From positions 1 to 48,347 of the forward strand of contig JAHHHN010000036.1 of the NCBI GenBank assembly GCA_019359325.1: 48,347 nucleotides of DNA, in the 5' to 3' direction. Below are positions 1 to 7,754 of this stretch, piece by piece. This stretch comes from Mojavia pulchra JT2-VF2 (GTDB lineage Bacteria; Cyanobacteriota; Cyanobacteriia; Cyanobacteriales; Nostocaceae). The notes under the pieces are model-generated. The model did no database searches. It worked only from the letters and a program-made list of their open reading frames with translations, and was not told the origin of the DNA. Positions within the stretch are counted from its first letter, which is position 1. Each line of letters opens with the position of its first letter. The position numbers and the translations under genes were made by a program.

Positions 1-108
1 CGTTGTAAGAGTTTGGTGAAAAACTTTGAGAGAACTTTAGACCATGCCACTGCCAAACTCAATCTTTGTTTCATCAGGCTGATGCTCAAACGGCTGGCAC
101 ATTTATAG
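1..108 (+). pseudogene. C-terminal end of an IS5-type transposase (cut by window edge)
   Basis: The frame is open from base 1 to a TAG at 106-108 and gives 35 residues containing LVKNFERTL, HATAKLNLCF and IRLMLKRLA. This resembles the conserved C-terminus of DDE transposases of the IS5 superfamily, where an RRLxKxFE-type motif precedes a final IRLMLRRLA helix. Only the tail is in the window, so whether the element upstream is complete cannot be told. The stop codon lies inside a near-palindrome (104-127) that probably belongs to the element's end, and gshB sequence follows at once. The family call rests on the tail motif only. Confidence 0.6.
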
Positions 109-127
109 ATCCCAAATGGGTTCTATA
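104..127. repeat. 24-bp near-palindrome at the IS/gshB junction
   Basis: The arms are TATAGA-x-CCCA and TGGG-x-TCTATA around a central AA, with one non-pairing position in each arm. An identical 24-bp copy occurs at 15527-15550. Here it contains the transposase stop codon and sits exactly where gshB homology begins, so it may be the terminal inverted repeat of the IS or a small palindromic element. Confidence 0.7.
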
Positions 128-768
128 TTCTGGATTATATTGATCAAAGCAAAACTCTGGTGATTAACAGCCCCAGTGGTATCCGAGGAGCAAACGAAAA
201 AATGTATGCTCTGCAATTTCCCAAAGCAATTCCAGAAACGATTGTCAGTGCTGATAAGCAGTTTATTCGGCAATTTGTCGAAGCAAAAGGGGCAGCAGTT
301 ATCAAACCACTTGGTAATAAAGCTGGGGAAGGAATTTTATTTTTACAATCAGGCGATCGCAACTTCAACTCCATAGTTGAACTTAGTACTCTCCAAGGTC
401 GAGTACCAGTTATGGTACAAACCTATTTACTAGAGGCAAAACAAGGAGACAAACGAATTATCCTGCTTAATGGCGAACCGATTGGTGCTTTAAATCGTCT
501 TTCTAGTGGGAATGATTTTCGCAATAATATGGCAGCAGGTGGTACAGTCGCTCAAACTGAAATTACTCCAAGAGAGCATGAAATTTGCGCTCAATTAGCT
601 GAAAGATTACGCAAAGACGGTTTAATTTTTGTTGGTATTGACGTAATTGGTGGCTACCTTACCGAAGTCAACGTCACTAGTCCAACCGGAGTTCGTGAAA
701 TAGAACGATTAGATAATACTCGCCTTGGACATCAGATTATTCAATGGGTCGAACAGGTAACTGTTTAA
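121..768 (+). pseudogene. gshB: Glutathione synthetase, 5'-truncated by an IS
   Basis: Glutathione synthetase joins gamma-glutamylcysteine and glycine using ATP. The surviving frame has typical GshB segments in order: YILDYIDQSKTLVINSPSG, the ATP-grasp stretch IKPLGNKAGEGILFL, RIILLNGEPIGALNRL, and the C-terminal VNVTSPTGVREIERL. Bacterial GshB is about 315-325 residues. About 215 remain, and roughly the first 105-110 (most of the N-terminal substrate domain) are absent. Upstream the frame meets TAG at 106-108 inside the palindrome next to the transposase tail. A start at GTG 160 would begin inside a conserved beta-strand and is unlikely to give an active enzyme. The remaining frame is clean, so the disruption may be recent. 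The missing half may lie beyond the window on the other side of the IS. Confidence 0.8.
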
Positions 769-1469
769 GCGGGTTTAATTAGTAGAAAACACTTTTGCTC
801 AATCAATAGACTTCTTGCAAAAGTTAATTTAATGAAAATTAAAACATTGTCTTGGAAAGTTATGTTTGGAGAAAACCTTTTTTACAAAGTTCAAATTTCT
901 GACGAAAAGCTGCTTTGCGTTTAAGAGGATGTTTTAAAAGTCCTCTTGTTGGTAGCAAAACGTTTCAGATCCCCCTAAATACCCCTTAAAAAGGGGTATT
1001 TTAAGAATTTTTCCTCCTTTTTAAGGGGGGCTAGGGGGGATCAACAAGTGTTTAAAATCACAGCCAAATACTTTTCAAACAACCTCTAAGGAGGAAGCCT
1101 CCACTCTGACTTTTCGCAGATAAATGCAAATGAACACCAATAAATTATCTGTGTTTATCGGTGTTTATTTGTGATTCTAAATAAAAAACTAGGATTTTTG
1201 CAAGACATCCAATCTAATAATGAAGCAAAAAGTGAAGTAGCAATTACTAGTTATTGCTCAGGATCATCACAGGAGACAGCAACTTTTGGAATTAAACAAG
1301 GAGCAGATTTACGAGAGGGTGCATTACTAATAGCTGTTTTCATAAATTTCAGGACATTACGTTGCTGATACTTAAGGGTTGTTAGCACGGTTAGTATCCG
1401 AGCAACAAAAGCACTTCCCGGTTAAGTCTAAGAACTAAAAATCTTCCATCCGCAAAATTTACTCAGCAT
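769..1469. other. Gene-poor stretch with one hairpin repeat
   Basis: The stretch between gshB and the IS630 relic holds the large inverted repeat at 968-1042 and a short hairpin near 922-945 (AGAGGA/TCCTCT). A 65-codon frame starting at GTG 1171 has no recognisable domain and no good ribosome site; it could be another gene fragment. Nothing else is recognised. Confidence 0.5.
968..1042. repeat. Palindromic GATCCCCC...GGGGGATC element
   Basis: About 75 bp begins GATCCCCCTAAATACCCC and ends AAGGGGGGCTAGGGGGGATC. The arms pair over about 27 bp with a few mismatches around an A/T-rich loop. Large hairpins of this style are common intergenic repeats in Nostoc-type genomes and behave like non-autonomous elements. 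It codes for nothing. Confidence 0.7.
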
Positions 1470-1937
1470 TTATCTAGAAAATGCACCACTATTCTTTAAG
1501 CCACGGCTTGAGGTCGTTTTTTTGAGAGTCTGACGAATTGTTTCGTCAGAAATCGAATCAACCACACCAGTATTCACTAAATGATCTGCCAACAGTTGCA
1601 TTGTCCAACGCACACACCCAGAGGGTGGGTCAGAACAGGCTGTGGCAATTAAAAATGCTTCTTGTTTGTTTTCAAGTTTGTGAGGTTTCGGTGGATGAGG
1701 GCGTTCGTTCAGTGCAAAGCCTAACCCACCTATGACAAATTTTTCTCGCGTCCGCTCCACTGTTGAGATATGAACTCGAACAGTGGAGGCGATTAGTTGA
1801 TCTGTTTTTCCTTCAGAAGCCATCAGAAGAATATAAGCGCGGGTCATGGTTCGTGCTTTATGTTTACCTTTTTTAATTAGCGCTTGTAATTGATAAACTT
1901 CATCTTCAGTTAAATCAACAATGTACTTCTTTGCCAT
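1470..1937 (-). pseudogene. IS630-family transposase, N-terminal half only, frameshifted
   Basis: The 155-residue product starts with a helix-turn-helix region typical of IS630/Tc1-like transposases (YQLQALIKKGKHKARTMTRA, then a second HTH around ASTVRVHISTVERTREKFV). It reaches the conserved SDETIRQTLKK segment that precedes the catalytic domain. At a run of seven A just after RQTLKK the frame slips. The alternative frame would read NDLKPWLKE, then a TAG where glutamine is expected, then WCI. No catalytic DDE domain follows. Programmed slippage occurs in some IS630 elements, but the extra stop and the missing second half show this copy is dead. Confidence 0.8.
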
Positions 1938-2007
1938 ACTCTTTTCTGATTTTTAAGTAGCTTATCAGTAACACACTACCTAGCAATGTCCTTTGCCAAA
2001 CTATTAG

Positions 2008-2085
2008 TCTCGTCGTCTCAGCAAGGATTATGAATGTCTTACTGAAACGAATGAAGCTTATCTAAATTTGAAAAATTGGTTTTGA
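2008..2085 (+). pseudogene. Fragment of an IS5/IS4-type transposase C-terminus
   Basis: A short open frame reads SRRLSKDYECLTETNEAYL before drifting and stopping at TGA 2083-2085. RRLSKDYExLTETxEA is a signature of the C-terminal region of many IS5-superfamily transposases, upstream of the last helix. A stop lies just upstream in frame and the expected final helix is missing, so this is a relic of an element distinct from the one at the window start. Confidence 0.5.
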
Positions 2086-2137
2086 TGAAAGTGTATCTCG
2101 TTATTTAAATCAAGCTGTTATACCGCTGTGAACAACA

Positions 2138-2932
2138 TCAAAAACCCAGAAAAATTCGTCTTAAACCAGCTGTAATCATAAACAATGGCATATTGTCCTG
2201 CTGAATTGCTGCCTTAAAACTAGGGCGATCTTTAAGATTTTGAAAATATCTTGCAATTTCAGATTGCGAATTGTCTTCCCATAGATAGCCAAAATTTAAT
2301 TCATTTAAGCGATTGAGAACAGCTGTCCATACAACATCAGCTAGGGAATAAGTTTCACCGCGCAACCATTCAGTTTCACTCAATTGGTGTTCTAGTTGCT
2401 TCAACAAAGGCTGAATTTGTGCATTGATATCAGCAATTTTCTTGGAATCCTGAATTGTTTGGTTCCACTGTTTCACATCCTGCAACTTAGTAGCATATCT
2501 TTCTTTCAATTCAGGATTCGCTTGCATGAGTTGAGGAATAAGCTTTTCTTTAATTTGAACTGAGCGTCGTAACACGATGCCATCAATTCCTCTGTAGTTG
2601 CCGTACATCACTTCTCGCATAGGAAAACGATTCTGGAGATCAACCCATGCATCCATTCTTTTTCGCAAAACTAATTCATTCGGAATCAAACTCGGATTAG
2701 GAAATTGTTCATCTAAGTAACGAATAATCATTGCTGAATCACAAATTACTTTGCCATCATGGACTAGAGTTGGAACAACACCTTTGGGATTGAGACGGAT
2801 GTAGTTAGGCTTCAAGTTTTCAAAGGTCAGAAGATTAATCAGGCGATCGCTCCATTTGAGATTTTTCTCCGCCAAAACTAGCTTCACCTTTTGAGAGCAG
2901 AGTGAACCCGGAAAGTAGTAGAGTTCAAGCAT
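2138..2932 (-). CDS. Glutathione S-transferase family protein
   Basis: This cytosolic protein probably conjugates or reduces small electrophiles with glutathione. The N-terminal thioredoxin-like domain (about residues 1-78) starts LELYYFPGS and has a CS pair at 12-13 at the usual catalytic N-cap, the cis-proline motif GVVPT (Pro54), and the DS pair (65-66) that binds the glutathione glutamyl group. The rest is an all-helical GST C-terminal domain ending near a WxxxL motif region. At 264 residues it is longer than classical GSTs (about 200-220), with extra helical sequence at about 110-170, like GDAP1-type GSTs. AGGAGAAG sits 11 bases before the ATG. It is divergent from a TetR gene across a perfect inverted repeat, suggesting the regulator controls it. 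Confidence 0.85.
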   Translation of the reverse strand: MLELYYFPGSLCSQKVKLVLAEKNLKWSDRLINLLTFENLKPNYIRLNPKGVVPTLVHDGKVICDSAMIIRYLDEQFPNPSLIPNELVLRKRMDAWVDLQNRFPMREVMYGNYRGIDGIVLRRSVQIKEKLIPQLMQANPELKERYATKLQDVKQWNQTIQDSKKIADINAQIQPLLKQLEHQLSETEWLRGETYSLADVVWTAVLNRLNELNFGYLWEDNSQSEIARYFQNLKDRPSFKAAIQQDNMPLFMITAGLRRIFLGF

Positions 2933-2977
2933 TTTAATTTACTTCTCCTCTCATGCTCGTGACATCAGGTTTAGATG

Positions 2978-3015
2978 ACAACAGTTGTTATGTTAGATAA
3001 GATAACAACTGTTGT
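2978..3015. promoter_or_regulatory. Putative TetR operator between GST and tetR
   Basis: Two perfect 13-bp inverted arms, ACAACAGTTGTTA (2978-2990) and TAACAACTGTTGT (3003-3015), are separated by 12 bp. Each arm is itself close to a palindrome, as expected for binding of two TetR dimers. The site lies in the divergent intergenic region and is close to both starts, so occupancy should repress both genes. Confidence 0.75.
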
Positions 3016-3075
3016 GATAACATGTCAACAGATTTAATTTTATTTTTTACTGACTCTTGGAACACGAGCAAAACA

Positions 3076-3660
3076 ATGAGTTATAGCGATCGCCGTCTGG
3101 AAGTGACTGAAGCAACATGGCGCGTAATTATTCGTGAAGGACTTGATCGCGCCAGTATGCGTGCGATTGCTCAAGAACTTGGCTGTACTACAGGTGTTCT
3201 TACCCACTATTTTCGAGATAAAGACGAACTGACGCTTTTTGTACTGGAACGAGTGTTTGAAAACCTATTTAGGGACATGAAAGCTTGTACAGAAGGACTA
3301 CACGGAATTGAGCGGTTTGAGCAAATGATTTTCGCAGCGCTACCTTTTGAACTTAGTGGTGGCCAAGGTTGGCAAATTTGGATTGCCTTTCTAGGGTATG
3401 CAATTGGGCGTGAAAAGCTAATTCAGGAACATCGAAAACGCTATGAGTTACTACATCAGTTTATTTGCAAAGAGTTTACTGATTTGCAAACCACAAAGCT
3501 GATTCGAGAAGATATTGACTTAACGCTTGAAGCAAATGCACTGATAGCACTCGTCGATGGTATTGGGACAGGGTTTGTCATTAATCCTGAACAGTTTCAT
3601 CCAGACCAGCAGCGATATCTTGTGCGACGATATATTAAAACTTTACTCGCAGTCTCTTAA
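3076..3660 (+). CDS. TetR/AcrR-family transcriptional regulator
   Basis: This is a ligand-responsive DNA-binding repressor. The N-terminal domain has the TetR helix-turn-helix: ATWRVIIREG, then ASMRAIAQELGCTTGVLTHYF with the typical YFxxKxEL-like ending (FRDKDELTLFVLERVF). The C-terminal half is a helical ligand-binding and dimerisation domain without further recognisable motifs. I chose the ATG at 3076 (194 residues, MSYSDRRLEVTEATWR) because TetR HTH domains usually begin about ten residues in. An in-frame ATG at 3022 would add 18 residues, but it has no ribosome site and lies only 7 bases from the operator. It is divergent from the GST gene, so it probably regulates itself and the GST. Confidence 0.85.
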   Translation: MSYSDRRLEVTEATWRVIIREGLDRASMRAIAQELGCTTGVLTHYFRDKDELTLFVLERVFENLFRDMKACTEGLHGIERFEQMIFAALPFELSGGQGWQIWIAFLGYAIGREKLIQEHRKRYELLHQFICKEFTDLQTTKLIREDIDLTLEANALIALVDGIGTGFVINPEQFHPDQQRYLVRRYIKTLLAVS

Positions 3661-3703
3661 GACACCATTTAACTTTAAATACTAAGCTCGGCTTTATCCA
3701 ATT

Positions 3704-4005
3704 AAGCCGCATAAACCGCTGTGACTCCACACTTAGTGATACCAAGTTGCGAGCGAAACAAAGTGGAGCGAAGCAATCTCCCCTAACGAAAGATTACTAC
3801 AACAGAACGCAACTTGTATGAGCCAATCTGCCAAGCTATTTAGGTCAGATGTGAATGTCGAAAACACTCTTACTGATGACTCATCTCTTCCTTAAGGAAC
3901 GCACACGTAAATTTCTTGTGCCCCCATATCTAGCCCTGCTGCATTCAGATTAAGCTGCACAACGACCCAGCATTGAATGCTACTCTGGCTATACTTTTTG
4001 GATTT
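3704..4005 (-). pseudogene. IS110-family transposase relic, split by a palindromic element
   Basis: Read on the minus strand from about 4005, a frame gives LNLNAAGLDMGAQEIYVCVP, the N-terminal DEDD-domain start of IS110 transposases (NAAGIDVG-like, first catalytic Asp at GLD). It then has an in-frame TAA (3892-3894) and resumes with GRDESSVRVFSTFTSDLNSLADWL, the expected continuation. Next comes an 80-bp hairpin element, and after it KCGVTAV, matching the usual KCGVxxVAMEST stretch. The rest is lost. There is no normal start codon. The decay consists of a nonsense codon, one inserted element and 3' loss. It lies directly downstream of the TetR gene. Confidence 0.65.
3738..3819. repeat. About 80-bp palindromic element inserted in the IS110 relic
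   Basis: The ends are inverted repeats CAAGTTGCG (3743-3751) and CGCAACTTG (3808-3816). The interior carries the GAGCGAAACAAAGTGGAGCG type of sequence seen in dispersed Nostoc repeats. Removing it joins DWLI and TKCGVTAV in one frame if an AT dinucleotide was duplicated at the target. This suggests mobilisation as a small MITE-like unit. Confidence 0.65.
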
Positions 4006-4019
4006 TCAGCAGAAAAATT

Positions 4020-4529
4020 CTAAGAAGCTACATCTGATTCCTCAGTTTCTAGCTGTTGCTTTGCAGCTACAGCATCCAGTTCCTCAATAAAAGCATCAAT
4101 TGCTTTGGCTGCGGACTGCTTGCCTACTTTGAATTTAGAAAGAATGCTTGAACGTATTGCTTCATAGTCTGGTATGACTTGCTGTTCAACAGAAACAGCC
4201 TCTTGTGTAGGTAGGGCAACTCCACCCAAACGCTCATCTATTAAACCCTTGATCTGGGCTATTGCATCTGTTAGTTCCTGTCTTAGTATCTGTTTTATGT
4301 CTTCATCACCAGCTGGTGTAGATGAAGTTAAAGCAATCACTTGTTGTCTAACTATCTCCTGAATCTCATCACCACCGGATAATGTCAGCCCAGCTTTAGA
4401 TTGACCCAGAATTCCCTTGAGCAACCTTGTCGCTGTTTGATTTAATGATTCATTTTCGGAAATCTGCATTGCTGAGAGTGCTTTGATTTCAGCATCATTT
4501 AACTGGATTGAAATTGTCACCTTAGCCAT
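4020..4529 (-). CDS. Hypothetical protein with RHH-like N-terminus
   Basis: The function is unknown. The 169-residue product starts KVTISIQLNDAEIKAL, then a helix-rich SLNQTATRLLKGIL. This beta-strand/helix/helix pattern resembles ribbon-helix-helix DNA-binding proteins, but no family is named with confidence. Residues about 50-110 are acidic and helical, possibly a coiled coil (EIQEIVRQQVIAL, DIKQILRQELTDAIAQIKGLI). The C-terminus, ILSKFKVGKQSAAKAIDAFIEEL, is a compact helix-turn-helix-like segment seen in other cyanobacterial proteins of unknown role. AGGAG lies 10 bases before the ATG. It sits alone between the IS110 relic and a tandem-repeat region. It could be a DNA-binding accessory protein; that is inference only. 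Confidence 0.6.
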   Translation of the reverse strand: MAKVTISIQLNDAEIKALSAMQISENESLNQTATRLLKGILGQSKAGLTLSGGDEIQEIVRQQVIALTSSTPAGDEDIKQILRQELTDAIAQIKGLIDERLGGVALPTQEAVSVEQQVIPDYEAIRSSILSKFKVGKQSAAKAIDAFIEELDAVAAKQQLETEESDVAS

Positions 4530-4648
4530 ACTCTCAACTCCTGTAAAGTTTCATATTTAACAATGAATTCTTGCCTACTAACATTTGTATATAGTTTCTT
4601 TGACAGTAGTTTGCTTGCTTGTATATAGGCTATGTAGACAAATTATTT

Positions 4649-4684
4649 ACTAATACAACTACTAATACAACTACAAATACAATT
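4649..4684. repeat. Three tandem 12-bp repeats
   Basis: ACTAATACAACT occurs twice, followed by the variant ACAAATACAATT, then a partial unit. It lies upstream of the 169-residue gene on the minus strand and could affect its promoter spacing. Confidence 0.7.
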
Positions 4685-4770
4685 ACAAAAACTTCTTGAT
4701 CTCAACAACTTTTATTGCAGATTCTTTAGTTTAACTTAATTATAACGCACCTTTACCTGACCTCTATGCT

Positions 4771-4805
4771 TGAAATAGGGGCACAGGTATTAAGCCCCTA
4801 TTTCA
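4771..4805. terminator. Hairpin downstream of the 93-residue ORF
   Basis: The stem TGAAATAGGGGC / GCCCCTATTTCA is a perfect 12-bp match with an 11-base loop. On the plus strand it is followed by ACTTTTTATT. It lies about 105 bp past the minus-strand ORF ending at 4911. It looks like a terminator, but the T-run is on the plus side, so its direction is uncertain. Confidence 0.55.
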
Positions 4806-4910
4806 ACTTTTTATTCTCGAATCATTTTTAGTTCTGCAATAGAGCGGTTTTACATGAAAATAGGTGTATTGCTTCTGTTGCTAGTTGACATCATCACTAG
4901 CTTGAAGTTT

Positions 4911-5192
4911 TTACCATCCATCACAGTAATTATCTACTCGAATGTCCCGCCAAATATCTGATACGTCCCACCCGGAGTTTTCTATTGATTTAACTTCCAG
5001 CCTCTCAAACATTGGAGAATAGCGATAGTTAGGAGTATACTCAGGCTTTTTATTATTCTCTAGTTTTTGCTGAACCTCTGTTACTGGTTTTGGAGCCTCA
5101 ATAATTTGAGCTTCCGGCTCTAGCTTTTGGGTTAACCCTGTTGTAACCGTCTTTTTTAGGATGGGTTTTTCTAATTTCCTGATGACTTTCAT
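4911..5192 (-). CDS. Small hypothetical protein
   Basis: The 93-residue product is not recognised. The N-terminal half is basic and rich in Lys, Pro and Glu (KPILKKTVTTGL, PEAQIIEAPKPVTEVQQKLE) and probably disordered. The C-terminal half is more structured-looking and aromatic (PNYRYSPMFERLEV, SGWDVSDIWRDIRVDNYCDGW without the first residues) and ends in Cys-Asp-Gly-Trp. There is no signal peptide or membrane segment. AGAGAAAT before the ATG is a weak ribosome site. A compact aromatic C-terminal motif after a disordered linker would fit a binding or docking peptide, but that is speculation. It could also be non-functional. Confidence 0.45.
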   Translation of the reverse strand: MKVIRKLEKPILKKTVTTGLTQKLEPEAQIIEAPKPVTEVQQKLENNKKPEYTPNYRYSPMFERLEVKSIENSGWDVSDIWRDIRVDNYCDGW

Positions 5193-5784
5193 ATTTCTCT
5201 AAAATTGACAAATCTACGACTGTAAAAAAGCAAATGAATAAAAATCCAGGAGTCAAATGTCAGAAATTTAATAGTGGGGAGTTTAATTACCGCCACTAAT
5301 TTAATACAGCTAAATTTTTGATAGCTACATAATGTTTAGCTATTAGATTCATTCACTATTCAGACTTAAATTATGACTTCTGAATTTTTGATAAGCTTTC
5401 TTTGGGAATCTGAAGAGTTCAGAAATTTGTAAAAAGAATTAACATTGATACCTTAATTTATAATGAACTACTTTTACACTGCTCACAAGTCGTTAAAACT
5501 AGAACTTGTTTGTTCGGTTCGCTGCACTGTCAAGTACTCCTACCTCAATTACAAATCCCTCCTGCTGCTCTCCCATAGCACCTCACCTTACCCTAACCTT
5601 TGGACAGCAGAGCTACGCACAATAACCTCCGGCATCACCAGCCAGCATAAGGTTATGCGTTTATCCCCGCAAAATCCTAAATCTACAGGTTTAGAACATT
5701 ACCTAAAAATTCTTACCTGAGATGGGTTTAAAGAGCCTGCAAATACCTTATTGTGAGTAATTTCTAAATTTTGAGGAAGCTGAA
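5193..5784. other. Intergenic, no recognised feature
   Basis: A/T-rich DNA; an 85-codon frame at 5463-5720 has skewed composition, no homology I recognise and no ribosome site, and is probably chance. Confidence 0.5.
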
Positions 5785-5994
5785 ATGACCTACTCAGATA
5801 ATCAGAAATTAACGACTGAGGATGTCGAAGTTACCAACGAACTATTTAAAAATAGTTCTGAGTACCAAGATTTGAGTGAACAGGGGCAGCAAGATGATTA
5901 TTTTGATGCTGATCTCAATCGGGCACGTAACGCAAAGCAAAAAGACACTGCTAAGAGTTTGCCCAATGATTTGACACAGCCTCCAACATCGTAA
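5785..5994 (+). CDS. Small acidic hypothetical protein
   Basis: The 69-residue, highly acidic and hydrophilic product contains many Asp, Glu, Gln and Asn (TTEDVEVTNELF, DLSEQGQQDDYFDADLNRA) and has no hydrophobic segment, so it is probably soluble and partly disordered. A good ribosome site (TTGAGGAAGCTGAA) precedes the ATG. It lies 41 bp upstream of the SDR gene on the same strand, so the two are likely cotranscribed. Function unknown. Confidence 0.6.
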   Translation: MTYSDNQKLTTEDVEVTNELFKNSSEYQDLSEQGQQDDYFDADLNRARNAKQKDTAKSLPNDLTQPPTS

Positions 5995-6035
5995 ATTTAC
6001 TGTTTCTATCAATACCTTCAGAAATTTATCAACAA

Positions 6036-6836
6036 ATGACAAACCAAAAAGTCGTGCTAGTTACAGGCGCATCATCCGGGTTTGGACAGTTAATCGCTCA
6101 AAAGCTTGCTTGTGGTTACTGTGTCTTTGGTACTAGTCGCAAAGAACATCCAACTTCACAGGGCGTGGAAATGTTGACGCTGGATGTTACGTCTGACTCT
6201 TCAGTAGAATCGTGTATTAATCAGTTGCTTACACAGACTAACCGCATTGATTTACTTGTGAATAATGCTGGACAAATTCATGCCAGCATGATTGAGGAAA
6301 CTTCTTTAGAACAAGCCAAGGAGATTTTTGAGACGAACTTTTGGGGTGTTGTACGTGTTACTAATGCTGTCTTGCCCGTCATGAGACAGCAGCGTAGTGG
6401 GCATATTATCAATATGAGTTCAGTGGCAGGATTGATCGGCGCGCCTGGCCAAGGTTTTTACTCTGCAAGCAAATTTGCACTTGAAGGTTATAGTGAAGCA
6501 TTAAGCGTGGAACTAGACCCATTCAATATTAAAGTGTCTTTAGTTGAGCCTGGTTACTTTAAGACCAACTTCAACCAAGCCATGTTACAGCCTACCGCAA
6601 TTCATAGTGATTATGACACTGTACGCGATGTAATTCGCTCATCTGTCGATCAAGCAATTGCACAAGGTGACAATCCTGACAAGGTTGCACAAGCGATTGC
6701 TCGTATTGCTTCGAGCTCCTCACCACGATTACGCTACCGTGTTGGCAATGAGGCACAATGGTTGCCTAGACTGAGAGCAATACTACCTGATAAGTTGTTT
6801 CGATTTAGTGCGCGCAAACGCTTGAACCTGCCTTAA
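6036..6836 (+). CDS. Short-chain dehydrogenase/reductase (SDR)
   Basis: This is an NAD(P)-dependent classical SDR oxidoreductase of unknown substrate, presumably cytosolic. The Rossmann nucleotide motif TGASSGFG is at 10-17, the structural NNAG at 77-80, the catalytic Ser in INMSSV at about 128-129, and YSASK (catalytic Tyr142, Lys146) follows. The length of 266 is typical. The PG motif after the active site (LVEPGYFKTNF) is present. Arg35 after the second strand (GTSRK) favours NADP. The family includes many YbbO-like enzymes acting on aldehydes or lipids, but the specificity cannot be read. It is preceded by the small acidic gene in a probable two-gene unit. Confidence 0.9.
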   Translation: MTNQKVVLVTGASSGFGQLIAQKLACGYCVFGTSRKEHPTSQGVEMLTLDVTSDSSVESCINQLLTQTNRIDLLVNNAGQIHASMIEETSLEQAKEIFETNFWGVVRVTNAVLPVMRQQRSGHIINMSSVAGLIGAPGQGFYSASKFALEGYSEALSVELDPFNIKVSLVEPGYFKTNFNQAMLQPTAIHSDYDTVRDVIRSSVDQAIAQGDNPDKVAQAIARIASSSSPRLRYRVGNEAQWLPRLRAILPDKLFRFSARKRLNLP

Positions 6837-7754
6837 ACCATAGCACTATTTAACTTGGTAACTACATTCGGAACTACAGTTGCGCCCCACAGTAGTAATG
6901 TATGACATTTTGTGGAGGGCTTTCACTCGACTGTAATTGTTTACACTGGTTTAATTGACTTGGAAGTGGCTTGGTAAGACAGTAATTTATGTTTGTTAAA
7001 ATTCAGGGTTCAAACTTAGTCAGTTGGCGTCTCAAACGATTGCACTCATCAAGCAGTGTATTAAGTTCCGCTCTTGCGTTTGTTTAGTTAGTTCCGGCAA
7101 TGAATGAGATAGCTGGTCGGCTGTACTTAACCTTTCAATTGCCGCTCCAATTAGATAGATAAGCTATAGGTTTTCACGCTAACACGCACACTGCACTGCA
7201 CCCCTAACATTTCCTTGTTGCTGTCGAAAGCAAATACTCCCGCATCAGGGCTGCTGTTGAAACTGTTGTTTATCTTTTTTGGGAAGCGATCGCATCGCGC
7301 CATAACCAAAATAGTAAAAATCCCCGCACTCAAGGCAGGGAAATATGGCTTACTCTAAGCAGTTTTTAATACAAATGTATTATGCATAGTTGCTCAAGGC
7401 AAGCGATTGCTCTGGTCAAGAAAGGGATGGAGGGACAACGAGGTAGAGGGACGACGAGTTGGGGAGTAATCACAAATTGCAACTATGCCCCAAGGCTTCT
7501 GTTTGCAGAACAGCAGAGGTCGTTCAATAGACTTTCGACTGTTGACGGTACATAACATCTGAGCGTAAAACGTACTTTCGCCTTGCGTCAGGAAAACTAT
7601 AAAACTCAAACTTGGTTACCATACTAATAAGGTTGCGATCGCCACAAACTTGATCACAAGGGTTCTCTCGCGTCAGGTAAGGCACTTGCCAATAATAAAA
7701 TGCACTCGTCCGTATTAACAATATTGTTGCCAGAGCCGAGATATCTTGGTGCTT
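6837..7754. other. Long gene-poor region
   Basis: Over 900 bp contain three overlapping minus-strand frames (7151-7721) with no domain, no ribosome sites and composition unlike the neighbours; these look like chance. Purine-rich GGGATGGAGGGACAACGAG-type sequence near 7420-7470 resembles dispersed intergenic repeats. Nothing firm was found. Confidence 0.5.

Larger units (their letters stand above)
4530..4910. other. Intergenic region with tandem 12-mers and a strong hairpin
   Basis: It holds a 12-bp tandem array (4649-4684) and a perfect 12-bp-stem hairpin (4771-4805). It is A/T-rich with no convincing reading frame. Confidence 0.6.

Noticed and set aside
1171-1368. 65-codon frame from GTG 1171
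   Set aside because: No domain or ribosome site recognised; lies in a decay zone. Mentioned only in the intergenic entry.
5463-5720. 85-codon frame
   Set aside because: Composition rich in Leu, Ser and Thr, no ribosome site, no recognisable family.
7151-7721. Three overlapping minus-strand frames
   Set aside because: Overlapping in different frames without ribosome sites or domains; treated as chance.
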